Below, piece by piece: positions 44,960 to 53,702 of a DNA stretch of 64,000 nucleotides. The notes under the pieces are model-generated. The model searched no databases. It had not been told where the DNA came from and saw only the letters and a program-made list of their open reading frames with translations. Each line of letters starts with the position of its first letter. The first letter of the stretch is position 1. The stretch is taken from positions 124,001 to 188,000 of the forward strand of contig CAXXCY010000002.1 of assembly GCA_963674895.2 (NCBI GenBank), read 5' to 3'. The DNA is from CAXXOK01 sp963674895. Its GTDB lineage: Bacteria > Bacillota > Clostridia > Christensenellales > Aristaeellaceae. The position numbers and the translations under genes are program-made.

Positions 44960-45790
44960 TTGGGAAATATCAAAAAGCAGAAGCTGTTTGCCGAGGAAGA
45001 AACCATGCCTCTTGCCAAATACTTTCACGAGTATCCGATGCAGGCATTCGATGACGATGCGTTGCAACTGCTGGTTTCGCCAATCGACCTAAGCGACGCG
45101 ATCAAACCGGAAAGTTTTCTGGATTTGCTCAGCGCAAGCGGCTACGAAAACACAAAAACGGGATACTGTATGTTTCCGGACGGATCGGGATACGTGGCCG
45201 TTAACCGGGTAACCCCCGCCGATATCACAGGCAGGATGATCGGCTGGTATATGAACTGGATGAACCATTACTCAAAAAGCATGGTGCCGGGGCATGGCAA
45301 TCTGCGGTTTAAAATCTGGAATCCCGCTTCGCACTATGACCATTTCAATGTCAACTGGAACGACGGGAAAGACGGCGTACTGTCGGTGGAATGCCCGGAT
45401 CTTGGCGAAGGCGACAGAATGCACATCACCATCAGACATCCTTGCGACTTATTTGAATACGGGCTCACACAGGAACGTTTGGACGCGCTGAGCGCGGCAG
45501 GCTGCAAGGTGAACCGCTATTCCGCATGGGAAAGCTTTGATTTTCCGGGAGCGCATATGACGCTTGGCATCACAAGGCCTTTGCCAAACGGCTTAACAGA
45601 AAGCGTGACCAGAGAATGGATCGGCTGGAGGCCCTGCTGCGGAAAGCTGGTCAGGGAAGCACGCACGCCCTGCGACGAGGCTTACCTGAAAAAAACGGTA
45701 ACGCACGCTCTAACAGAGTGGAACCATCTGTATTCCATTCTTCCGTCGCTGTATGCGGAGTATCACGGTCAACCTATGGACGCGGATTGA
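44960..45790 (+). CDS. PhlG/phloretin hydrolase-like C-C hydrolase, paralogue E
   Basis: A 276-residue copy. Start is TTG with AAGGAGG 7 nt upstream. Conserved segments are KKQKLFAEEETMPLAKYFHEYPMQ, LSDAIKPESFLDLLSASGYENTKTGYCMFPDGSGYVAVNRV, GNLRFKIWNPASHYDHFNVNW and THALTEWNHLYSILPSLYAEYHGQPMDAD. Presumed ligands His125, His249 and Glu253 are intact. The acid before the first His is Ser (SHYDH instead of DHYDH). The C-terminal DAD ending is shared with A, C and F. Confidence 0.75.
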   Translation: MGNIKKQKLFAEEETMPLAKYFHEYPMQAFDDDALQLLVSPIDLSDAIKPESFLDLLSASGYENTKTGYCMFPDGSGYVAVNRVTPADITGRMIGWYMNWMNHYSKSMVPGHGNLRFKIWNPASHYDHFNVNWNDGKDGVLSVECPDLGEGDRMHITIRHPCDLFEYGLTQERLDALSAAGCKVNRYSAWESFDFPGAHMTLGITRPLPNGLTESVTREWIGWRPCCGKLVREARTPCDEAYLKKTVTHALTEWNHLYSILPSLYAEYHGQPMDAD

Positions 45791-45838
45791 AGAAAAGCTC
45801 CGAGCAACGAACGCAAACACAAGATTGAGGAGAAAATT

Positions 45839-46678
45839 ATGGCATATAACACACGCAGAAAACTTTTCCCGGAAGAAGAAAAAATGCCGCTGGCAAAGTA
45901 TTTCTATGAGTATCCGATGCATGACCTTCCCGACGATGTGAAAGAAAAAATCTTCGGGCCGCCCATGGATCCCAAGGACGCCATCAGGGTGCAGAATCTG
46001 ACGGACTGGCTGCTTCCGATCGGGGAATATACAAACCACGAAAACGGATACTGCATGTTTGAGGACGGCTCCGGGTATATCGCAACCTATATGGTAATCC
46101 CAGAAAACGTGGATACCAAGAAGATGTTCTGGTATATGCGCTGGCTGAACATACATTCCAAAAGCATGGTTCTCGGGCATGGGAACCTGCGCTACAAGAT
46201 TTGGAATCCTGCCGACCACTTTGACCATTACTTCATCAACTGGACGGACGGAAGCGACGGAATCTTCACCACCGAGAGCCTCGATTTAGGCGAAGGCGAT
46301 CCGCTGTACAATACGATACGGCACCGCTATAAGCTCAGAGAATTCGGCCTGACGGATGAGAAAGTCGCGGCGCTGGAAGCGTCCGGACTGAAGGTGAACG
46401 AAGAAGCCGGATGGGAATCGTTCGACGAACCCGGCGCGCACACGACCCTTGCGCAGATCCGTCCGCGCCCCGAGGGCGGGCACGAGAGAAGGTCGGTCGA
46501 ATGGATTGGCTGGCGGCCTGCGAAAGACGGCAAACTGGTCCGTGAGCCGCGTACGTATTGCGATGAAGATTATCTGCGCAAGGTTGCCCAGCATACGCTG
46601 ATCGAGTGGTACCATATGATGACGTTCATCAACGACCTGTATGACGAATATCACGACCAGCCAATCGACGCAGACTGA
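45839..46678 (+). CDS. PhlG/phloretin hydrolase-like C-C hydrolase, paralogue F
   Basis: A 279-residue copy, last of the tandem trio. Conserved segments are RRKLFPEEEKMPLAKYFYEYPMHDL, PMDPKDAIRVQNLTDWLL, NGYCMFEDGSGYIATYMV, GNLRYKIWNPADHFDHYFINW and QHTLIEWYHMMTFINDLYDEYHDQPIDAD. Presumed ligands His127, His252 and Glu256 are intact. GAGGAG precedes the ATG, 48 nt behind E. No terminator-like stem was seen right after it; the next gene starts 203 nt away. Confidence 0.75.
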   Translation: MAYNTRRKLFPEEEKMPLAKYFYEYPMHDLPDDVKEKIFGPPMDPKDAIRVQNLTDWLLPIGEYTNHENGYCMFEDGSGYIATYMVIPENVDTKKMFWYMRWLNIHSKSMVLGHGNLRYKIWNPADHFDHYFINWTDGSDGIFTTESLDLGEGDPLYNTIRHRYKLREFGLTDEKVAALEASGLKVNEEAGWESFDEPGAHTTLAQIRPRPEGGHERRSVEWIGWRPAKDGKLVREPRTYCDEDYLRKVAQHTLIEWYHMMTFINDLYDEYHDQPIDAD

Positions 46679-46881
46679 CAAACCGGATCATCCGGGCAGG
46701 CCAGCGCTGCTCCACTGACGGTTCTATTCAACCCGCCCATTGGTTTGCAGGATTATTTGTGATTCGTGTATAATCAATGGGTGAGGTTTTTAGCGTCGGT
46801 TGTGCATAGACTATATACGTCAGTGCCGGCATATTTTGCCAAGCCGGGCCTGAGAAGCCGGAGTTTTTGAGGTGAAGCGTA

Positions 46882-47331
46882 GTGACATGTGAATTGCCGG
46901 AAAAGAAACGGACAATGACCAAGAGGCTCAATATACTTGCGTTGATTGCCATTGTTATTATCGGTGGCTTTATGATGCTTCAAAACAACGATATTCTATT
47001 TCAACTGAGCGATAATGAGGTGATTGTCAGCGGCCCCGGGGGCAGCGGCTTCAGCATTGCCGTGAAAGATATCGTTTTTATATCGAAGGGCGCAGTTGCA
47101 GATATCGGCACCCTGACAGACGGAAAGATAGAGAAAGATATCGCATATGGCTTATGGCGCAATGATCTATGGGGCGAATATAAGCTATGTATCAATCCCA
47201 AACTGACGTCAGTCATTATCATTGAAACTGCAGAATCAGCTTATGCTTTTAACTATACCAATGACGAAGTGACAGAAGCGCTTTATCAAGAGCTGGCAAG
47301 CAAGTTCAATACAGGGTCTCAGGGCGGCTGA
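46882..47331 (+). CDS. small membrane-anchored protein, possible bacterial PH-like domain
   Basis: A 149-residue protein with one N-terminal membrane segment (LNILALIAIVIIGGFMMLQ, residues about 15-33) and a beta-rich outer domain. It is a paralogue of the protein at 49697: both carry the pattern LWRNDLWGEYKL / TYRNDTYGEYQL, then a strand with IIIETAESAYAFNY / IVIHYTDGVFVFNG and a final helix EALYQEL / EDIYQNL. The fold resembles bacterial PH-like domain proteins, but this is a guess. GTG 46882 is used, with GAGGTG 7 nt upstream. Function unknown; no link to the neighbouring enzymes is evident. Confidence 0.7.
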   Translation: MTCELPEKKRTMTKRLNILALIAIVIIGGFMMLQNNDILFQLSDNEVIVSGPGGSGFSIAVKDIVFISKGAVADIGTLTDGKIEKDIAYGLWRNDLWGEYKLCINPKLTSVIIIETAESAYAFNYTNDEVTEALYQELASKFNTGSQGG

Positions 47332-48101
47332 ATGGATGGCCTTTGGATTTTAAATGTACGAACGGTTTTCCTTTGCCTGTGAACGAACCAGTACACCTGT
47401 AGCCGGCGGTTGCTATCCAGCGTTTCATCGCGGATATGAACGGATTGGTTTGGAAGAATATCATGCCATGATGCGAAAACGAAAGATATGGAACGAAGGT
47501 GGTTTTTCAGTATTGAAACGAAAACACCGGATGTCAAAAATCCGAAAACGAGGTTGGTTGTGTGCCACAGAGGAATGCCTCCTGGCGGCAACGGCACTGA
47601 ATCTCAAGAGAATGGCAAAAGCCGTCCCAGCTTTGATTTCATCTCGCATTCGATGCAGACTTTGCTTCTGCCCCATGTAAAAAACTGCCTTTTCATCGGG
47701 TCTTTTTTTTATACTCTACCAGTGTTAATTTCCGAAATAATAACATTCGTGTTTCACTATACCGGTGATGAAGAAACAAAGAAACTTTATCAGGAATAAG
47801 CAGACACTTTCAATGCAGCAGCCAGGGACAACTTATGGTATAATATTTAAAAGTCAAGTTATGCTTAAGCGTACAGCATAATGCGTCTGTCACTAAGTTT
47901 TAGCGAATGGTCAATGATGATAAAATTCATCATTCGGTGAATGGGCGGCAACCGTCGGATTCATCGCAAAACTAAGGACATGGGTGCCCGTTGATTCTTG
48001 GTTTTTTGTTAATAATTTCGGGATGGCGCAAGTGATGCAAGAACGCGGCAGGCGCGCCGTTTTCTGGCCTAAGCATAGCAATACCCGAAAGGAATGGCAT
48101 C
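47332..48101. other. decayed intergenic region
   Basis: 770 nt with several overlapping open frames but no coherent protein, apart from a fragment of a third small membrane protein (47715-47799, listed separately). AAAGGA ahead of 48102 is the ribosome binding site of the LysR gene. The stretch looks like degraded former coding DNA. Confidence 0.5.
47715..47799 (+). pseudogene. remnant of a third PH-like paralogue (C-terminal end)
   Basis: The frame encodes ...LPVLISEIITFVFHYTGDEETKKLYQE and a stop. It lines up with the C-termini of the proteins at 46882 (IIIETAESAYAFNYTNDEVTEALYQEL) and 49697. Only the last strand and helix remain, so a third copy once lay between them. Confidence 0.5.
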
Positions 48102-48977
48102 ATGGAAATTGGCTTCATCAAAGAATTCAAGGTATTATCGGAGTTGTGTAATTACAGCAGAGCGGCAGACGCGCTGTTTATTTCTCAATCGACGCTGTTT
48201 AGCCATATAAAGTCTCTGGAAAACGAGCTGGGCGTTCCACTATTCGAACGCGACGGAAAAAAAATCATCGTCAGCAATTTCGGACAGATATTTCTGACAT
48301 ATGCGGATAGGATTATTGATGCCGAAGATCGGTATAGAAAGGAAATTGCCGACAAAGAAAAGCGATCGAATCAGATCATACACATTGGCACGCAGTACCG
48401 TATCACGGAGCTCGTCAAAGAGTTCAGCGGCAAGTATAAAAATTACACAGTGTATACCAATGATATTCTTGACTATCTGAATGACCTCGAAAACGGTACC
48501 TGCGAGCTCGCTTTTGTTCGGGGCTTTCCGAAACAGGAAGACAAATACAACGCGATTCTGTATATAGAGGATCGCCTTGTTGTGGCCGTCTACCCTTCGC
48601 ACCCGCTGGCCGGAAGGAGTTCCGTATCAATCGATGAATTGAATAATGAAAGCTTTGTGATGATTTCCAAGCCGCACCAAAAAGAGTCCTTTGGCATGAA
48701 GTTATGCAAAGAGGCGGGCTTTATTCCTAAAGTCGCCATTACTGCTGTGAATGGAATTGAGGCAGTCAGACTGGTGGCCGAAGGCGCGGGCATATCCATA
48801 TTTTTGAAGGAAATTCTGGCGTCGGAAAAAATAGACCCAATCGTACTTATAAATCTGGTGCCCGACATGCTCTGTACGATTTATCTTTGCTGGCTCAAAG
48901 ACACAGAGCTTTCGGACGGCGCAAAGGCTTTCGTGGAGTTCGTCAAGGAGAAATCCAAGAAGATCCTTGAAACATAA
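48102..48977 (+). CDS. LysR-family transcriptional regulator
   Basis: A 291-residue LysR regulator: IGFIKEFKVLSELCNYSRAADALFISQSTLFSHIKSLENELGVPLFERDGKKIIVSNFGQIFLTYA is the HTH region, and QIIHIGTQYRITELVKEFSGKYKNYTVYTND opens the effector domain. It is not one of the RTTRSV pair and is shorter in the linker. ATG 48102 has AAAGGA upstream. No divergent partner: upstream is decayed DNA, downstream an aldo/keto reductase remnant, so its original target may be lost. Confidence 0.9.
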   Translation: MEIGFIKEFKVLSELCNYSRAADALFISQSTLFSHIKSLENELGVPLFERDGKKIIVSNFGQIFLTYADRIIDAEDRYRKEIADKEKRSNQIIHIGTQYRITELVKEFSGKYKNYTVYTNDILDYLNDLENGTCELAFVRGFPKQEDKYNAILYIEDRLVVAVYPSHPLAGRSSVSIDELNNESFVMISKPHQKESFGMKLCKEAGFIPKVAITAVNGIEAVRLVAEGAGISIFLKEILASEKIDPIVLINLVPDMLCTIYLCWLKDTELSDGAKAFVEFVKEKSKKILET

Positions 48978-49109
48978 GCGCCTTTGATATACCATCGCTG
49001 AAAACGAAGTGCGCAAAGACAAGGTCATTCAAAAAACCCGAATAAACTTCGCTCGCTTTGATATATTCGTATTGAATATTCGGGATATTAGGAATATGCT
49101 TTCATCAGG

Positions 49110-49607
49110 TTTCGTCGGGTTGTATATGTTTTATTTGCTGATTGTGTCCGCGATCTTGGCGGGAACGTTATCGACAGCGCCAGGATTTATTCCGATTGGA
49201 TTCCCCCCGAAACCGGCCGAAGCGAGCGCATGATCGGCGATTGGATTCGCAGGTGTAAACGCCGGAAAGAAGTCATACTTATGACCAAAGGAGGACACCC
49301 GAAGTTCGCCCGCCCTGAGGACGGCCTGCACATTCCCCGGATGGCGCCCGAAGATATGCGCTATGATATTGGGCTTTCGCTCAAGACCCTCGGCGCTGAC
49401 TGCATCGACATGGTTTTTTCCACGAAGGAAACCTGCCCGAGGGTTTTCCATGATCTTGACTTCTGCGAAGGTCATATCGATTTCATCAAAGGGTTGAAAG
49501 CGGTATGCCCGGAAGGGGTCGGGATGCTTGTCACTGAACTTTTGGACGACCACCGCGAAGAGTGGACAAACCTTTTACGGGTGTTTCGGCGTTCGTTCGT
49601 AATATAG
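49110..49607 (+). pseudogene. aldo/keto reductase fragment joined to an unrelated tail
   Basis: Read in the frame of the ATG at 49230 and extended upstream, the sequence gives DLGGNVIDSARIYSDWIPPETGRSERMIGDWI, VILMTKGGHPKFA and DMRYDIGLSLKTLGADCIDMVF, which are successive motifs of sugar-type aldo/keto reductases (cofactor barrel strands 2-4). Everything before GGN and after IDMVF is missing. The tail (HDLDFCEGHIDFIKGLKAV, GVGMLVTELLDDHREEW) fits no AKR; it might derive from the end of another TIM-barrel gene. An internal deletion that fused two gene remnants would explain it. Confidence 0.6.
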
Positions 49608-49696
49608 TAAATAAAAGCGTATAATATAGTCGCGTGCCGAATCCATATCCGCCCGAGGACAATGATAAATGAACTGGATACCGAAAAGGAGCAGAC

Positions 49697-50185
49697 ATGG
49701 ATAGATTGATACGGAATGACAAGGAAGCCGATGATCTCAACGAATATAAAAAGCAGAATAAAAAACGTATGCTTTCATCGCTTATAGTATTTGCCGTGAT
49801 TGTTATTTTTGTTACGATCAGCGGTTTGTTCAACAATAATGCGAGTATTGTATCTCAGGTAGGGGACGAATTAATCGGAATTTCGGGATCGGAAGAATCT
49901 TTTTTTATCTATTTTGACGATATCTCCGCGGTTGAGATGATCGACAACCTTGATCCGGGAACATTACTGACCGGAAAATCGACAAACACAGTGTATACCG
50001 GGACATATCGGAACGACACGTATGGTGAATATCAATTATATGCTTATAAAACGCCGGGGGTTTTTATCGTGATTCATTACACGGACGGTGTTTTCGTATT
50101 CAACGGTTATTCGGAAGGAACCACGGAAGATATTTATCAGAACCTTATGACGGCTATTGAGGAATATACAAAAACGAAGTCTTAG
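49697..50185 (+). CDS. small membrane-anchored protein, paralogue of 46882
   Basis: A 162-residue protein: a charged cytoplasmic head (MDRLIRNDKEADDLNEYKKQNKKR), one membrane helix (MLSSLIVFAVIVIFVTISGLF, residues about 29-49) and an outer beta-rich domain with TYRNDTYGEYQLYAYKTPGVFIVIHY. Similar to the protein at 46882, as described there. AAGGAG is 7 nt before the ATG. Function unknown. Confidence 0.72.
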   Translation: MDRLIRNDKEADDLNEYKKQNKKRMLSSLIVFAVIVIFVTISGLFNNNASIVSQVGDELIGISGSEESFFIYFDDISAVEMIDNLDPGTLLTGKSTNTVYTGTYRNDTYGEYQLYAYKTPGVFIVIHYTDGVFVFNGYSEGTTEDIYQNLMTAIEEYTKTKS

Positions 50186-50420
50186 AATATGTAATGCCCG
50201 TCGGGTGATGTTTACGTTGAGCATAGCGGTAAAATAGAACTTCAGATATCATCATTCTGTAAATCCGAATGACTCGGTATCGTTTTAGAATATTCGAATT
50301 GAAAAAAAGTATATAAAAGGTATGATTTTATTGGGTGTTTCTAGACGAACAAAACCGCATTTCTTATTTTTGTGTGCCTGTAATGCAATAAACCCCCATG
50401 ACAGAAAGGGAGGAACGAAT

Positions 50421-51533
50421 ATGCGGACGTGGCTGCCAATCCTTCGTTACGACCCTGTTACACATAAGCGAATCCCCGATCCCTCGGAAGAGGAAGAGCT
50501 TCCTTATGACGAAAAGGGGTTTGCCAATTCCGAAATCGGAATCCGCCATGCGGAGATGCTTTCGCTGTATAAGACGTATCCCAACGACCCGATGAACCCG
50601 GCCGTCCTGCAATACTGGGCGGAACGCGGGCTTAAAAAAGAGCTGTTCGACGCGGACCGGGACGACGGCATGTTCTCATACAGTGTTTTTACGCCGTTCG
50701 GTATCAAACCGGGTAAGAAGTACGCGCTGATCTATTTCAGCCACGGCGGCGGCGTGTTCAACAACCAGGCGGAAACCTACGGATTCAACACGTTGGCCGC
50801 GGTGGAGAAATATATTATCATCTATCCCAATAACGGCGGGCGTTCCAACAACAACGTGGATACAGAATTCCCCCGTATAATGGAAGAAATCAAGCGGATG
50901 GGCTATCCGGTGGACTGGGAGCGCGTGTATTGCGCCGGGTTTTCCTCGGGCAGCGACGCTTCCGCCGTCGGCGCGTGCACTTGTCCCGAACTGTCTGCTG
51001 CGGTTGCCATTCTGCCCGGCGGACAGCCGTTTAAGGATTTGAAGTTCTATACCGGGCCGGACTATTATGCCTCAACAAAGGGGTATCGCATTCCCGGCAT
51101 CTTTATCGGCGGCAGCGCGGATGTCGCATGCTATCCGGCGCCTTGGGTTTTGGACAATCCCCGTAAAAGCCACCGTGCGGAAAACCTGAATATCTGGATG
51201 CGGGATATAGCGCAAATCAGGGATTACAAGCCGATTACGCTGGAGGACATCGAAGCGCGCCTTCAGGATTCGGACGATACGTTTGAACGGGAGTTCGGAT
51301 TGACGTTTGAAAAAACCTATACGCTTCATTGCCAGGGCGTTGATTGGCTGGGCGGGGATTTTTACGGTGCCGACGGCGCGCCTGTGATGCGCTTTGTACG
51401 CGCCATGGGACTGCCGCACGTTGTGTGGGAAAGCCAGGCCAATATTGCATGGCACTACCTGAAGCATTTCCGCAGAAATCCGCAAACTGGGGAGAGCGTT
51501 TATGATCCCGTTGCCTGCTGGGGTGAGAGATAG
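50421..51533 (+). CDS. alpha/beta hydrolase, PHB-depolymerase/esterase-like, copy 1
   Basis: A 370-residue cytoplasmic hydrolase. The oxyanion-hole motif is YFSHGGG and the nucleophile elbow GFSSGS with Ser175. The C-terminal DWLGGDFYGADGAPVMRFVRAMGLPHVVWESQ holds the likely catalytic His (LPHVVWE). It is one of three paralogues (55340 and 56527) with a common core: LKKELFDAD, YGFNTLAAVEKYIIIYPNNGGRSN, YPVDWERVY, FYTGPDYYASTKGYRIPGIF and TGESVYDPVACWGER. Related families hydrolyse esters of short acids or feruloyl/aryl groups, but the exact substrate is unknown. ATG 50421 follows GGGAGG by 7 nt. The MFS gene begins 4 nt after its stop, a tight pairing of hydrolase and transporter. Confidence 0.82.
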   Translation: MRTWLPILRYDPVTHKRIPDPSEEEELPYDEKGFANSEIGIRHAEMLSLYKTYPNDPMNPAVLQYWAERGLKKELFDADRDDGMFSYSVFTPFGIKPGKKYALIYFSHGGGVFNNQAETYGFNTLAAVEKYIIIYPNNGGRSNNNVDTEFPRIMEEIKRMGYPVDWERVYCAGFSSGSDASAVGACTCPELSAAVAILPGGQPFKDLKFYTGPDYYASTKGYRIPGIFIGGSADVACYPAPWVLDNPRKSHRAENLNIWMRDIAQIRDYKPITLEDIEARLQDSDDTFEREFGLTFEKTYTLHCQGVDWLGGDFYGADGAPVMRFVRAMGLPHVVWESQANIAWHYLKHFRRNPQTGESVYDPVACWGER

Positions 51534-51537
51534 CAAA

Positions 51538-52746
51538 ATGCGAAGCGCTGCGGAAAATACGGCGGCAGGGAAGGAAAGAATCTGGAATCCGCTGTTTACG
51601 ATGATTTTCATAGCGAATTCTTGCATGAACCTTTCCCAGCAGATGATGAATTCGCTGATAGCCAAGTACGCGGTTCATTTGGGCGCGGCAGCGATAATGG
51701 TTGGTGTCGTTTCGAGCGTTTATGCTGTCACGGCGCTTGCTTTCAGGATCGTTTCCGGCCCGATGATCGATACGTATAACCGCCGTTTCGTCCTGGCTGG
51801 AGCCATGGTTTTTATGGCGGTCTCGTTTTTCGGGTATAGCGTATCGGGCAACGTCGGGACGTTGATCGGCTTCCGTCTGCTGCAAGGCATAGGTCAGGCG
51901 TTTACGTCCGCTTCTTGCCTGGCAATGGCAGCCGACACACTGCCTAAACACCGCTTTGGTTCCGGTATCGGCGTTTTTACTATGGCGCAGGCGGCAAGCC
52001 AGGCAATCGGGCCGACGATCGCTTTGCTGCTGGTCGGCCGTGTAGGTTTTCAGAATACTTACCTTATCGGCGGCGGCATTATGATACTCGCTGCCATCCT
52101 CGCGGCACGCGTCAAGGTTCCTTATCGAAAAACGAAGAAGCTCAAAATCTCGTTATCCAATATTGTGGCGAAAGAGGCGATTCTGCCAACGGTCATAATG
52201 TTTTTGATGGCGCTGACGTTTTTTGTGATCAACTCCTTCCTGATCGTATACGCAGAGGCTGAAAATGTGGAGAATATCGGCTATTATTTTACGGTTTTTG
52301 CGGTTACTCTGTTGGCGACCAGACCGATTGTCGGCAGGCTGACGGATCGTTTCGGGCTTATAAAAATCCTGATCCCTTCCATGGTGTTCTTTGCAGGATC
52401 CTTTATCATGATTAGTTTCAGCCGATCGCTGCCCATGTTTCTTCTGGCCGCGTTTGTCGCGTCGTTCGGCTTCGGGGCAAGCCAGCCTGCGATCCAGACC
52501 TTGTGTATGAAATGCGTTCCTATGGAGCGCCGCGGTTCGGCGAGCAGCACGACCTACATTGGTGTCGATCTGGGGAGTTTCTTTGGGCCTGTAATTGCCG
52601 GAGCGCTGGTGGAGGCCTTTGGGTACGGTTCCATGTGGCGTCTTATGATTATTCCTGTTCTGATGGCTATGGCAATCGCTATTCTATTCAGGCGAAAGAT
52701 CAAACGGACCGAAGAGGAATTCCAGCGTTCACTCGAGGTGGAATAG
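51538..52746 (+). CDS. MFS transporter
   Basis: A 402-residue major facilitator, sister of those at 34635 and 53703 (IWNPLFTMIFIANSC, AAAIMVGVVSSVYAVTALAFRIVSGPMIDTYNRR, KKLKISLSNIVAKEAILP, ERRGSASSTTYIGVDLG). Twelve helices predicted. The ATG at 51538 is preferred to an earlier one inside the esterase gene. It is part of an apparent operon esterase-MFS-HAD phosphatase. Confidence 0.88.
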   Translation: MRSAAENTAAGKERIWNPLFTMIFIANSCMNLSQQMMNSLIAKYAVHLGAAAIMVGVVSSVYAVTALAFRIVSGPMIDTYNRRFVLAGAMVFMAVSFFGYSVSGNVGTLIGFRLLQGIGQAFTSASCLAMAADTLPKHRFGSGIGVFTMAQAASQAIGPTIALLLVGRVGFQNTYLIGGGIMILAAILAARVKVPYRKTKKLKISLSNIVAKEAILPTVIMFLMALTFFVINSFLIVYAEAENVENIGYYFTVFAVTLLATRPIVGRLTDRFGLIKILIPSMVFFAGSFIMISFSRSLPMFLLAAFVASFGFGASQPAIQTLCMKCVPMERRGSASSTTYIGVDLGSFFGPVIAGALVEAFGYGSMWRLMIIPVLMAMAIAILFRRKIKRTEEEFQRSLEVE

Positions 52747-52766
52747 GACTGTCGGGAGGCATATAC

Positions 52767-53609
52767 GTGGCTATTAAACTCTTAGCGGTCGATTTGGACG
52801 GAACGCTTCTCAACGACGAAGGGCGTGCGTCGGATCAGGATATTACCGCGCTCAGAACCGCCATAGAAAATGGTATCGTCGTCGTACCCGTGACAGGCAG
52901 ACATGTTCAAGGCGCAGGCAAGGCGTTGGGCGCACTGTTTCCTTTAATTGGGTATATTATCGCGGTGAACGGCGCGCGTGCTTACGATCTTCAGAAAAAC
53001 GAGACGCTATACCGTGCCGATATCTCTCCCGAAGAGGCCGAAGCGGTTTTTGATTACCTTGACAGCCTTCCGGTGATTTATGAGGCGTTTTTGGATGATC
53101 AGGTCATGATGCCGTCGGAACACCTGGAGCGGATGGACATGTTTTCACTGAATCCGGGCAGGATGAACGGGTTTAGAGCCTCCATTCGGCCGATAGAGCA
53201 TTTTCGAATAGCGATGAAAGCGCAGCGCATGCCGCTGGTCAAGATTCAGGTTCTGTTCAATAACCCGCAATTTCGGCTGGAACAGCTTCAAGCCATTCCA
53301 AAACGATTTCCGCAACTCAATGTAACCTCGGCACATTCAAACAACGCGGAGATCAGCGGCAAAGACGCGAGCAAAGGTAAAGCCCTGCAAGTCTTGTGTT
53401 CCCATTTGGGCTTCGGATTGGATGAAACGATGGCGATAGGCGACAACATAAACGACATTTCGATGCTGAAGATTGCGGGAATCAGCGTAGCGATGGGGAA
53501 TGCCTCCCGGGAAATTTGCCGCGGTGTGAGCTATGTGACCGGCAGCAACAATGAAAGCGGCGTTGCCAAAGCGATAGCCAGGTTTCTGGGCGATCGCCGG
53601 GACAGATAA
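52767..53609 (+). CDS. HAD-superfamily hydrolase, Cof-type (IIB)
   Basis: A 280-residue phosphatase. Motif I is VDLDGTLLN (Asp9 nucleophile, Asp11 acid), motif II VPVTGRH, motif III with Lys in GKDASKGKALQVL, and motif IV MAIGDNINDISML. The class IIB cap lies between residues about 85 and 195. Such Cof-like enzymes dephosphorylate sugar phosphates or FMN. The GTG at 52767 is chosen because GGGAGG lies 7 nt before it; the larger open frame from 52503 runs through the MFS gene. Downstream partner of the MFS gene (20 nt gap). Confidence 0.92.
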   Translation: MAIKLLAVDLDGTLLNDEGRASDQDITALRTAIENGIVVVPVTGRHVQGAGKALGALFPLIGYIIAVNGARAYDLQKNETLYRADISPEEAEAVFDYLDSLPVIYEAFLDDQVMMPSEHLERMDMFSLNPGRMNGFRASIRPIEHFRIAMKAQRMPLVKIQVLFNNPQFRLEQLQAIPKRFPQLNVTSAHSNNAEISGKDASKGKALQVLCSHLGFGLDETMAIGDNINDISMLKIAGISVAMGNASREICRGVSYVTGSNNESGVAKAIARFLGDRRDR

Positions 53610-53702
53610 CCCCCGGGATACTTTTTACCGGGATATCCCTAAAAAACCGCAAAGCTGCGGCACGGTTACCGGCTGAGCACCGCGATTGAAAGAAGATAGC
53701 GA

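Noticed and set aside
44031..46678. Tandem hydrolase genes as a possible repeat or mobile element
   Set aside because: Similarity is at the protein level only; no terminal repeats, transposase or direct repeats flank the genes.
49009..49233. 74-codon open frame before the AKR remnant
   Set aside because: Another frame of the same DNA gives continuous aldo/keto reductase similarity, so this frame is accidental.
52503..52766. N-terminal extension of the HAD hydrolase
   Set aside because: It lies inside the MFS gene in another frame; the GTG at 52767 has a good ribosome binding site and begins the HAD fold.
53610..53660. Terminator behind the HAD gene
   Set aside because: CCGGGAT occurs twice as a direct repeat, and the only inverted arm (GGGATA/TATCCC) is short; a true terminator is not convincing.
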